From Leptospira terpstrae serovar Hualin str. LT 11-33 = ATCC 700639 (GTDB lineage Bacteria > Spirochaetota > Leptospiria > Leptospirales > Leptospiraceae), in assembly GCF_000332495.1 (NCBI RefSeq), contig NZ_AOGW02000002.1, positions 62,001-126,000 on the forward strand: a DNA stretch of 64,000 nucleotides, given 5' to 3'. The notes below the pieces were generated by a model. That model made no database searches, was not told the origin of the DNA, and saw only the letters and a program-made list of their open reading frames with translations. The position numbers and the translations under genes are program-made. Each line of letters starts with the position of its first letter. Positions within the stretch are counted from its first letter, which is position 1. Of the stretch, positions 8,901-16,710 are shown piece after piece.

Positions 8901-11105
8901 TTGTATCGGATCCTCATTTGTCTTTTTTTCCTTCCACTTTCTCTTTCGGCAGAAGGTGGTCTTGGACTTTGGCATTTAGGAACCAAACCTAATACCAAAC
9001 TAACAGACCTTAACCCCAAAGACCACAACTCCCTCTTCTATTTCGGATTTACCAAAGAAAGTCACTACTACCAAATCAGTTTAGAAGAAAGTCCTTCGAG
9101 ATACTTTCACTTTGAAAACGGAATGATCTCTGAACTGGATTATGAGTTAATTCAAAACGGAGAAATTGTTTCAAAAGTCCAAACAGGATTGGTGAGAAAA
9201 AAACTTCCAGAAGTTTCATTTTCAGGAGGATTTGTTTTTCCAGCAAAGGAAAAGGGTACCTACCGATTTCGAATTCGCTCTGATGATACTCATAGAGTCA
9301 ACTTTCGCATCCGAGATGAATTTAGTTTATTACAATATACCAAATCGATCTCTCTTTGGCAGGGTTTCTATTTTGGACTATGTATTCTAGTTTGCCTTCT
9401 TTCTGCAACTCAATACATAATCTTAAGAGAAAGAATATATCTACTCCTGACTTTTGCGACAGTTTCCATTTTATTCACAAACGTTCTTAGATCGGGTTTA
9501 TTTTATGAATATGGATTTAGTAATTGGGAGTGGTTTTATAGATACGTGCCGGGTCTTGTTTCGCTAAGTCCATTCGGACTCATTCTTTTTTTAAGAGAGT
9601 TTCTTCATACCAAACAGAAATATCCCGATGCAGACAGATATTTAATTTTCTATGCTTATTTTTTATTAACCTCCATCCTTATCGTATTCATTGATCTTCA
9701 ATTATATTTCCGATTTATTTATGCTAATAGCCTAATACTCTCTACTGCGAATTTCAGTTATGCCATTTATTGTATGATAAAAAAAACTGAGAGTGCAAAT
9801 GTCTTATTTTACGCATTTTTAGTCAGACAAATCAGCACAACTTTACTCATCTTTGCTAACCTTGGATACTTACCTTCTTTTCCATTTTTAAGTTCAGCCA
9901 ATGAAATTGGGGCTGCGGTCCAAATGACAATATTTACGATAGCAATTTCAAAATTCCAAATCCAAAACCGTATCATAAAAGAACAAACAGTAACCAAAGA
10001 AAATGCAGAACTAGAAACTATGGTTTTAGAACGAACCAAAGAACTTCAAACTCAAAAAGAAAAACTAGAAAGTGCCCTATTGCAAATTAGTCATACGGAA
10101 AGCCAACTTGTATTTTCCGAGAAGATGTCAGAATTAGGAAAACTAGTAGCCGGTGTTGCTCATGAAATCAACAACCCTCTCAGTGCGATCAAAGCATCAA
10201 TTGAAACGCTGATTGAATCAAAAAACAATGAGATCAAGAATATAGGTAATAAAGAAAACATCTACTCATCACTTAACCCGTCTGAAATCAAGACCATCAA
10301 ACAAATGTTTACCTATCAATCTGATTTTGGACTTGTAGCAAGTTATACGGAACGAAAAGACAAAAAAGCAAGTCTTAAAAAAACATGCAAAGATAATGGT
10401 TTAGATATCGATGAAGGTATGCTCGAAAGATTTTTGGATGTGGGAATTACCAAGTTGTTCGATGAAGAGATCGCCCTTCTCAAATCAGGACAGGAAAAAC
10501 TTTCTAATTTAATTTTTGAGGAAAAAAACTTCAAACTCCATTTATCCATAATTCAGATCGCCGTAGACCGATCTTCAAAAATCATATTAGCTCTCAAAAA
10601 CTTTTCTCGTATAACAAAAGCAGAAGAGAGAAGGATCTTCACTTTACTTGAAAACATTGAAACAGTATTAACAATTTATCAATATAGAATGCGAGGGAAA
10701 GTTTCATTAAAAAAAACTTTTCTGACAGATGCAACAATCCTTGGTTGGCCGGAAGACTTAATCCGAGTATGGACCAATTTGATTTTAAATGGATTGGAAG
10801 CCATGAATCAAAAAGGAAACCTTATGATCACTACAGAAAAAAAAGGTAATCTGGTAGAGGTCAAAGTTATAGACAATGGCCCAGGAATTCCTTTAGAAAT
10901 TCAGAAAAAGATTTTTGATCCTTTTTTCACCACAAAGAATCACGGAGAAGGAACAGGAATGGGACTTGGAATTACAAAATCGATCATCGAAAAACACAAA
11001 GGTAATATCTATATAGAATCAGAACCTGGCAGGACTTGTTTTTCTATCCAACTTCCAGTGATTGAATTCATTGATCCCAACGAGCCATTTATTGAAGATT
11101 ATTAA
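8901..11105 (+). CDS. 7TMR-DISM sensor histidine kinase
   Basis: A 734-residue membrane kinase. A signal peptide is followed by a beta-rich extracytoplasmic 7TMR-DISM domain (~20-150), seven hydrophobic helices (~155-355), a coiled coil (~370-410), an H-box (GVAHEINNPLS, His421), an N-box (Asn630), a G1 box (DNGPGIP) and a G2 box (GEGTGMGLGI). The H-to-N distance is 209 residues, about 100 more than in typical HisKA kinases such as EnvZ (His243/Asn347). The DHp region therefore carries a large helical insertion, also seen in the kinase at 39682..41832. No response regulator is adjacent. The likely start is TTG at 8901. The stop overlaps the convergent polyprenyl synthase stop by 4 bases. Confidence 0.88.
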   Translation: MYRILICLFFLPLSLSAEGGLGLWHLGTKPNTKLTDLNPKDHNSLFYFGFTKESHYYQISLEESPSRYFHFENGMISELDYELIQNGEIVSKVQTGLVRKKLPEVSFSGGFVFPAKEKGTYRFRIRSDDTHRVNFRIRDEFSLLQYTKSISLWQGFYFGLCILVCLLSATQYIILRERIYLLLTFATVSILFTNVLRSGLFYEYGFSNWEWFYRYVPGLVSLSPFGLILFLREFLHTKQKYPDADRYLIFYAYFLLTSILIVFIDLQLYFRFIYANSLILSTANFSYAIYCMIKKTESANVLFYAFLVRQISTTLLIFANLGYLPSFPFLSSANEIGAAVQMTIFTIAISKFQIQNRIIKEQTVTKENAELETMVLERTKELQTQKEKLESALLQISHTESQLVFSEKMSELGKLVAGVAHEINNPLSAIKASIETLIESKNNEIKNIGNKENIYSSLNPSEIKTIKQMFTYQSDFGLVASYTERKDKKASLKKTCKDNGLDIDEGMLERFLDVGITKLFDEEIALLKSGQEKLSNLIFEEKNFKLHLSIIQIAVDRSSKIILALKNFSRITKAEERRIFTLLENIETVLTIYQYRMRGKVSLKKTFLTDATILGWPEDLIRVWTNLILNGLEAMNQKGNLMITTEKKGNLVEVKVIDNGPGIPLEIQKKIFDPFFTTKNHGEGTGMGLGITKSIIEKHKGNIYIESEPGRTCFSIQLPVIEFIDPNEPFIEDY

Positions 11106-12055
11106 GTGAGTCTATCCAACTGTTCTACAAATAACTGCCGTTCGGAGCTATTTGGAAATTGATTTAAAAAACTAAGTAAATAGTTTTTTTCAGAACTCAG
11201 CTCTTTTTGTAACATCGAAGATATTTTTTTAGATTCCATCAAGTTCAAGATATACGATTCATCAGAAGAATTTCTTTCTTCTTTTTTGAATACAGATTCT
11301 AACTTTCTTTTTTCCAAGAGACCCAGTTGGTTACGAAGAACTAATACGGGGTAAGTAAATAATCCATTTTTAAAATCTTTTAAAAATTCCTTACCACTCA
11401 CATTCGAATCAACAAAGTAATCCAAACAATCATCCTTCTTTTGGAAAAGTTTTCCTAACCTAACACCAAAATCACGAACTATAGCCCTTTCTTTTTTTGA
11501 TTTACCAGCAAGGATGGCACTTGCTTCCGTACATACACCGAAAAGTGAAGCTGTTTTTCCATAAATGATTGAATCATATATTTTTAAGGAAATTTTTGGA
11601 TTTTTTTCCCATTCCATCTGTAACAATTCACTTACAGAAAGATCCTTTAACACTTGAGAAAAAATTTCCATTAGATCTGCATTACCAAGTGAGTTAAGTC
11701 TACTAATTCCACAAGCTAACAGATAATCACCGGCAAGAATAGCAGTTTTGTCTCCAAACAAAGAACCAATGGTTGGTTTGCCTCGTCGAATGGGAGCATT
11801 GTCTACTACGTCATCATGAAGTAAACTTGCTGCATGGATAAGCTCTGCAACACTTCCTACATCAAGCCAGTTCTTATCTTTTACATTCAGAAATTGGCAA
11901 AATAAATAATGAGAAAAAGGCCGAATCCTTTTTCCACCAGATGTGATGACATGTTTTTTTATTTTTTTAAGAACAGGAATGTCTTCTTTGATGATTCCAT
12001 CTAAATTTTTATCAAACTTCGCTAAGATGGATTGGATTCGAAGATTTGATTTCAT
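11102..12055 (-). CDS. Polyprenyl diphosphate synthase
   Basis: A 317-residue trans-prenyltransferase condensing IPP with allylic diphosphates, for the quinone side chain or another prenyl product. The first aspartate-rich motif is LLHDDVVDNAP followed by RRGKPT; the second is KKDDCLDYF. GGKRIRP near residue 38 is the family's IPP-binding motif. The chain length of the product cannot be read with confidence. The residues before the first DDxxD are small or non-aromatic, consistent with long products (octaprenyl-type). It lies 3 bases downstream of the SirB1-like gene on the same strand. The last few codons overlap the convergent histidine kinase stop. Confidence 0.9.
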   Translation of the reverse strand: MKSNLRIQSILAKFDKNLDGIIKEDIPVLKKIKKHVITSGGKRIRPFSHYLFCQFLNVKDKNWLDVGSVAELIHAASLLHDDVVDNAPIRRGKPTIGSLFGDKTAILAGDYLLACGISRLNSLGNADLMEIFSQVLKDLSVSELLQMEWEKNPKISLKIYDSIIYGKTASLFGVCTEASAILAGKSKKERAIVRDFGVRLGKLFQKKDDCLDYFVDSNVSGKEFLKDFKNGLFTYPVLVLRNQLGLLEKRKLESVFKKEERNSSDESYILNLMESKKISSMLQKELSSEKNYLLSFLNQFPNSSERQLFVEQLDRLT

Positions 12056-12058
12056 TTT

Positions 12059-12952
12059 TTATTCCACATGAGTGGATTTACTGTCTAGAATCTGGAGGTG
12101 ATCTTTAATTATATTTTCCATCTCTTTTGTTTGGTTGTCTCTGTAGATGTGAATAAGATTTCTACACATACGTTTGATCATGGAAAGTGTGGAGGCTTTA
12201 GTGAAATATTTTGGCGAGTTGGAATATCCATTTGCTTCCAAAAACTTCTCACAAGTAAACTTATCTAACAAAACACCGCCATGAAACGGATCAATGTAGG
12301 TAAAGTAACCTTCCGATTCATATTGTAATAGAAAATGGAGTGGTAAATTGGTTCCGTAAAGTGGCAAACCCAACCTTTGGCCAACTAACAAATACACGAC
12401 GGACAATGAAATTGGAATCCCCAATCTACTTTTGATTACTTGAAATAAATAAGAATTACCAGGATCGTTATAATTTTGGATATTTCCAACAAAACCTTCT
12501 TCTTGAAATAAAACCTGACAGAGGATTTGCACTTTGAGTTCATCGGTTAAATAACCAGAGTGGTCATCATACAATTCAGACACTCGAAGAGCAATACGAT
12601 CCAATTCGTGTTTGATTTCGGCATAGTTTTGGTCAGGAAAACCAATACTAGATAACTGCACTGCCATCTCTTCCAAATCTTTATAATGATTAGTATTCCC
12701 GCGTAACGTGAGTTTGAAGAAGGAATGACGAAGTCTGTGACGAGTAATCTCTGATTTTAAATTACGAGCTTGCACACGAAGATAAGGATCTTTCACTTCA
12801 TCCAAAGCAGATTCCAATTGGATCTGCCATGGAATGCGAGAGGCAATCAGTTTTAATAGAAATCGTTTTTTTTCAGGAGGGGCAACTTCCCAATCATACA
12901 ATAAACGAGTGATATCATCCGGATAAAAGTCAGGAAAGGAAGTTTGACCCAT
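12059..12952 (-). CDS. SirB1-like transglutaminase-fold protein (Transglut_core2)
   Basis: A 297-residue soluble protein of the SirB1/Transglut_core2 family. The core block (~100-250) contains the family signature: an FxGNxxNYxDPxNSYL-like segment (here VGNIQNYNDPGNSYLF), then RLGIPISLSVVYLLVGQRLGLPLYG and LPLHFLLQY. In true transglutaminases the position before the helix is Cys; here SYL and PISL contain no Cys, so catalysis is doubtful. The N-terminal ~95 residues are helical and HEAT-like. The biochemical role is unknown. It is the second-last gene of a minus-strand cluster with the transketolase subunit and polyprenyl synthase. Confidence 0.8.
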   Translation of the reverse strand: MGQTSFPDFYPDDITRLLYDWEVAPPEKKRFLLKLIASRIPWQIQLESALDEVKDPYLRVQARNLKSEITRHRLRHSFFKLTLRGNTNHYKDLEEMAVQLSSIGFPDQNYAEIKHELDRIALRVSELYDDHSGYLTDELKVQILCQVLFQEEGFVGNIQNYNDPGNSYLFQVIKSRLGIPISLSVVYLLVGQRLGLPLYGTNLPLHFLLQYESEGYFTYIDPFHGGVLLDKFTCEKFLEANGYSNSPKYFTKASTLSMIKRMCRNLIHIYRDNQTKEMENIIKDHLQILDSKSTHVE

Positions 12953-13000
12953 GCAAAAACTATCTTTATAAAAACAAAAATGTCAATCGAATCTAAAAGA

Positions 13001-13813
13001 TTATGCTAATTCTGCAAGTGCTTGCGCTTCTTGTTCTTTGTTCGGAGGTGTTCCATGCCATTTAGGATTATTCTCCATGTAAGAGACACCTTTTCCTAAA
13101 ATAGTTCTAAACACAATTAGTGTTGGTCCACCGGTATGTTGTTTTGCTTTCGCAAATGCAGCAAAAATATCTTCCATATTATGTCCGTCTGCATTGATTA
13201 CGTTCCAACCGAACATCTCGAACTTTTTATCCAAAGGTTCTAACTTCATCACTTCTTCTGTGTTTCCGTCAATTTGGATATAGTTACGATCCATAAAGGC
13301 AATAAGATTATCTGTTTTGAAGTGGACTGCAGATTGTGCTGCTTCCCAAGTCATTCCTTCGCCACATTCTCCGTCAGAAATACATGTATAAATTTTATAT
13401 GTCTCTTTTTTCAGTTTCGCACCAAGTGCCAAACCAACAGATACAGACAATCCCTGTCCAAGAGATCCGGAACTAGATTCAATACCCTTCATATAACGAG
13501 TGGAAGGGTGGCCTTGAAGATAAGAATTGATATTACGAAACGTAAGTAAATCTTCTACGGGGAAATAACCAGAAAGTCCCATAGAAGCATAACGAACCGC
13601 ACAAACATGACCATTGGAAAGTATGAGGCGATCTCTTTCAGGCCATTCAGGATTTTTGGGATCATGATTTAAAATAGAAGTATAAAGTGCCGCGTAGATA
13701 TCAGCAAGTCCAAGGGGTCCACCTGGGTGACCAGAGTTGGCTGCCGTAACCATTTTGATTACTTGGATTCGGATATCTTTTGCAAATTTTTTTGCGACTT
13801 CAATTTTTTCCAT
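13001..13813 (-). CDS. Transketolase N-terminal subunit
   Basis: A 270-residue thiamine-diphosphate-binding half of transketolase, covering the PP/TPP domain only. Visible motifs are [12 protein letters not shown] (~25), LSNGH, the [12 protein letters not shown] block (~115-126), the TPP/Mg motif SDGECGEG...N (~149-180) and IDGNTEE. The C-terminal Pyr subunit is not adjacent in this window, so it must be encoded elsewhere. The start is ATG at 13811..13813, with AAGGA upstream. An ATG two codons earlier lies directly against AAGGA with no spacing and is unlikely. It starts 9 bases after the stop of the membrane protein gene at 13823..14212. Confidence 0.9.
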   Translation of the reverse strand: MEKIEVAKKFAKDIRIQVIKMVTAANSGHPGGPLGLADIYAALYTSILNHDPKNPEWPERDRLILSNGHVCAVRYASMGLSGYFPVEDLLTFRNINSYLQGHPSTRYMKGIESSSGSLGQGLSVSVGLALGAKLKKETYKIYTCISDGECGEGMTWEAAQSAVHFKTDNLIAFMDRNYIQIDGNTEEVMKLEPLDKKFEMFGWNVINADGHNMEDIFAAFAKAKQHTGGPTLIVFRTILGKGVSYMENNPKWHGTPPNKEQEAQALAELA

Positions 13814-13822
13814 GAACATTCC

Positions 13823-14212
13823 TTAAAGCGGTTTTGATTGAAATAAAAACAGACCGGAGATATAAACAATCGTGTACAATGGCAAAAAGATGTAATGCAA
13901 TTTTACATGTAAGTTTCGTTTTCTTTTCCACCCCAAATAACCCATACACAACATAAGTATTAGGGCTATAGCTGCAAAAAAACGATGAATGTGTATAATG
14001 ATTTCCGGTGCTATTGGATAAATTTGGTGCTCCGCAATGCCACCTAACAAATATTTAATGCTAAGTAAATAGACAGCTGCAGAAAGATTTGCTAAAATCC
14101 CGATGGTATTGAAGAGCCTATGTCGTTTTTGGTCAGTCTTTCGAAAGAAATACCCCAAATAAAAACCGATTATGGAAATCGTCATGAGAGAATTGACCAA
14201 AAACAGTGCCAT
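13823..14212 (-). CDS. Small 4-TM membrane protein with conserved-looking histidines
   Basis: A 129-residue integral membrane protein with four predicted helices (~5-22, 35-52, 70-90, 105-123). Histidines and charged residues lie at helix ends (KRHR, HIHRFF, VKLHY), which is reminiscent of small haem- or quinone-linked membrane proteins such as DUF420-like families. I cannot place it firmly. It is the first gene of the minus-strand cluster leading into the transketolase N-subunit. It is divergent from the tRNA pair. Confidence 0.7.
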   Translation of the reverse strand: MALFLVNSLMTISIIGFYLGYFFRKTDQKRHRLFNTIGILANLSAAVYLLSIKYLLGGIAEHQIYPIAPEIIIHIHRFFAAIALILMLCMGYLGWKRKRNLHVKLHYIFLPLYTIVYISGLFLFQSKPL

Positions 14213-14258
14213 CTCCTGTCATTCTGAAAGAATCCACCTCCGCTCAAAGAATTTTTAT

Positions 14259-14287
14259 TTGACCTTAACGGCTTTTCACAAAAATTG
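14259..14287 (+). promoter_or_regulatory. Possible sigma70 promoter of the tRNA-Thr/tRNA-Tyr unit
   Basis: TTGACC (14259..14264) lies 32 bases before the first tRNA base, followed 17 bases later by a weak AT-rich -10 (AAATTG). The position fits a tRNA promoter, but the -10 match is poor. Confidence 0.3.
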
Positions 14288-14296
14288 GAAATGCAT

Positions 14297-14371
14297 GCCG
14301 CCTTAGCTCAGTGGTAGAGCAGCTGTTTTGTAAACAGCCGGTCGGAGGTTCAAATCCCTCAGGCGGCTCCA
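14297..14371 (+). tRNA. tRNA-Thr (TGT)
   Basis: A 75-base cloverleaf. The 7-bp acceptor stem is perfect (GCCGCCT / AGGCGGC), the D arm is GCTCAGTGGTAGAGC, and the anticodon stem GCTGT/ACAGC encloses a loop with TGT, reading ACA. The T loop is TTCAAAT, the discriminator is T and CCA is encoded. The T stem seems to hold one A-C mismatch. Confidence 0.95.
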
Positions 14372-14377
14372 TGCAAC

Positions 14378-14448
<71 letters not shown>

Positions 14449-14465
<17 letters not shown>

Positions 14466-14827
14466 AACAAGTCTCTACTACCACAGAAAGAAATCCCCAA
14501 CTAACAACCAATTGAAGGATTCGAATAAAGGAGCTCGACTTCGACCCATAGGGAGAAGTTTCCGCACGACGCGGAAAAGAGCGACGACGGGCCCGCGCGA
14601 ACGTAGCCAGGATGGCGGAGTGAAGGGTGGGCGAATCCTTCCCTGCCCAAACAAGTCTCTACTACCACAGAAAGAAATCCCCAACTAACAACCAATTGAA
14701 GGATTCGAATAAAGGAGCTCGACTTCGACCCATAGGGAGAAGTTTCCGCACGACGCGGAAAAGAGCGACGACGGGCCCGCGCGAACGTAGCCAGGATGGC
14801 GGAGTGAAGGGTGGGCGAATCCTTCCC
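14449..14827. repeat. 184-bp perfect tandem duplication starting in the tRNA-Tyr 3' end
   Basis: Two identical 184-bp units (14449..14632 and 14633..14816) are followed by an 11-base start of a third (GAATCCTTCCC, 14817..14827). Each unit begins with the T-loop/acceptor 3' part of tRNA-Tyr, then AT-rich sequence, then a GC-rich half with a hairpin TTTCCGC-ACGAC-GCGGAAA (14559..14577 and 14743..14761) and a GGGCCCGC segment. I found no difference between copies. The open frames crossing it do not look like genes. It occupies most of the 400 bases between tRNA-Tyr and the next gene. Confidence 0.95.
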
Positions 14828-14873
14828 ATTTATAGATTGTTCTCCCACCTAGTGAATGTTATCAAAGGTCCAA

Positions 14874-15278
14874 ATGAACAAAAAAGAAAGAACCTTACAG
14901 TTTCTATTTTTCCTAGTGTTTCTGATTGGCCTATCTGGTGGAATTACCAATTTGATTCGAGGTGTTTCTATCATCTTTCCTGATGGAACGTCAGTGACTC
15001 CTTATGCGGACAATGTATATCGATATTTAGCAGGGATACTTCTTGGAGCAAGTTTCATTGCTTTATGGATTGCTCTTACCATTCGCAAACAAGGTGACCT
15101 AGTTTATATCATGGGTGCTGCTGTTTTTTTGTCTGGAATGGGACGTTTGATTTCTATGGTTACTGTCGGAATGCCAACAGAAGCCAGGCTCTATATATAT
15201 GTTAGTTTAGAACTCAGTTTGCCTATCGTTATGTGGATACTACAATTCTTAAGACAAAAAGATATTGTTTCTCAGTAA
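14874..15278 (+). CDS. DUF4345-like 4-TM membrane protein
   Basis: A 134-residue integral membrane protein with four helices (~6-26, 47-67, 78-96, 105-125). It fits the DUF4345 family of small membrane proteins of unknown function; the pattern of a YRYLAG-type motif in helix 2 and GMGRL after helix 3 is typical. The start is ATG 14874, with AAAGG six bases upstream. An earlier in-frame ATG (14856) has no ribosome-binding site. It follows the tandem repeat and converges with the minus-strand operon at 15287. Confidence 0.75.
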   Translation: MNKKERTLQFLFFLVFLIGLSGGITNLIRGVSIIFPDGTSVTPYADNVYRYLAGILLGASFIALWIALTIRKQGDLVYIMGAAVFLSGMGRLISMVTVGMPTEARLYIYVSLELSLPIVMWILQFLRQKDIVSQ

Positions 15279-15286
15279 CATAAAAT

Positions 15287-15742
15287 CTATAGCAACCAGT
15301 TCTGCATCTTCGTTCGATAGAAAAAATAGGCTCCCTCTTTTTTCCTTTGCAACTGCACGCCGAACTGGCCTCGTTTGGAACGCACAACAGATACCAAATA
15401 CAATGCCTCTTGCCCTTCCCAAGTGACTGTAGGAAATATTTGTTTTCCTGACGCATCATAGAAGGCCCATTGTGTTTCTTCGGTTTCAGTCAGTTCTTCA
15501 CTAAAGAACTGATCTAAACTTACTTCGGTTTCCGGTAAAAATTGACAGGTAACGGAAGGAGCAATGGAATTACGACCAAATACCAAAAGTGGTTTTTGTT
15601 TACAAAAACGGATTTGATCCCGAGAAGATCCAAGTTCCAATCGTAAGTATTGTTCCGGTGTGACTAAAAAATTTGCGTACACAGGATAGAGCGATAAAAG
15701 AAAAATGAAACTTAGAGTATAAAGAAAGAAATTACGATTCAT
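15287..15742 (-). CDS. Exported hypothetical protein
   Basis: A 151-residue protein with a signal peptide (~1-24, cleavage after VYA) and a mature part that appears mostly beta-stranded, with two cysteines (CKQK, TCQF). I do not recognise the family. Its ATG overlaps the stop of the preceding gene (TAATG), so it is translationally coupled. It is the last gene of the GPx-ChaN-PBP operon. A periplasmic role connected with the PBP is possible only by context. Confidence 0.7.
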   Translation of the reverse strand: MNRNFFLYTLSFIFLLSLYPVYANFLVTPEQYLRLELGSSRDQIRFCKQKPLLVFGRNSIAPSVTCQFLPETEVSLDQFFSEELTETEETQWAFYDASGKQIFPTVTWEGQEALYLVSVVRSKRGQFGVQLQRKKEGAYFFYRTKMQNWLL

Positions 15743-16710
15743 TAGTTTGTCCCCGGAAATAACAAAGTTAAAAATTCATTTCCTTCTCTTTCTGCTAAGA
15801 TACGAATGCTACTTTCATAAGGTCTCCATGAATTGTTGGAATTAGGAGAACAGTAATAATACAATAGAGTTTCAATTTCATCTGTAGAGGACGAAGTAAA
15901 TTTAAATGTAGAACACATCTCTTTTGTATTTCCTTTGAGTACAAGAGATTTAGATGTTTCTAAATCAGCTCTAGGTTTGGATCCAAAACTTCCACTCATG
16001 CGAAAGTAACGTGCAGACAATTCATATTCGGCTGTTTGGCGATAGTAAACACCCATCAAATACAAAACGTCTGACTTTTCCTGCTCTGTGCGCTCAGTTT
16101 CTGTTTCACCGAGTATCGTTTTTAAAAATTCCTTACCGGAATCGGCTCCCATTTTAAATTCAGAAATCCCAATAAATAAAGGGGTTTTCGCCATCGAAGA
16201 ATTTTCTGCATAAATCGATAAAATTACTTTATATTGTTTTCGTTTCAAAAGGAGTATAGATGCAAATTCATATAATTTTTGTGAGTTTGCATTTTTTAAA
16301 TAATTCGAAAGTTCTGTGAAATGATCGGAAGAGGCCTTGGATGCCAATACATAAGTGGCCGAAAGTTCGGATACAGCTATTGGCTTATAAATTTCCGTTA
16401 GGTGAGACCAGATCCATCCCCTTTCTTTGGATGCAATGACGGAAGGAAACTTACTTCCCAAAAACAAAGCATCCAAAAGTTTCCCATGTTTTTTATACAA
16501 AAAGAAAAGTCTTGATACTACTGCCTTTTGTAATTTTCCCGATGGCTTTTGGCTTAGAGCTTTTTCATACAAAGGAATAGCAAATAGAGTATTCAATTGT
16601 TCCATCTCATACCCTTCTTCGTAGTATGAATTTGCAGACAGAGTAGAATTAAATACTATAAAGAGTAAAATAACACAGAATGAAATGAGTTGTATGCGGT
16701 TCGATTTCAA
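15742..16710 (-). CDS. Exported TPR-like helical-repeat protein
   Basis: A 322-residue protein with a signal peptide (~1-26, ending LSANS) followed by helical repeats resembling tetratricopeptide repeats. Segments such as YEEGYEMEQLNTLFAIPLYEKAL and YLMGVYYRQTAEYELSARYFRMSG have TPR-like spacing. Translation starts at TTG directly after the PBP stop codon, with AAAGGA inside the last PBP codons serving as ribosome-binding site. Coupling to a class A PBP suggests an envelope or cell-wall accessory protein (inferred). Confidence 0.75.
   Translation of the reverse strand: MKSNRIQLISFCVILLFIVFNSTLSANSYYEEGYEMEQLNTLFAIPLYEKALSQKPSGKLQKAVVSRLFFLYKKHGKLLDALFLGSKFPSVIASKERGWIWSHLTEIYKPIAVSELSATYVLASKASSDHFTELSNYLKNANSQKLYEFASILLLKRKQYKVILSIYAENSSMAKTPLFIGISEFKMGADSGKEFLKTILGETETERTEQEKSDVLYLMGVYYRQTAEYELSARYFRMSGSFGSKPRADLETSKSLVLKGNTKEMCSTFKFTSSSTDEIETLLYYYCSPNSNNSWRPYESSIRILAEREGNEFLTLLFPGTN

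Noticed and set aside
14478..14848. Open frames crossing the 184-bp tandem repeat
   Set aside because: They follow the repeat period, show no start signals and encode the same peptide twice, so they are by-products of the duplication.
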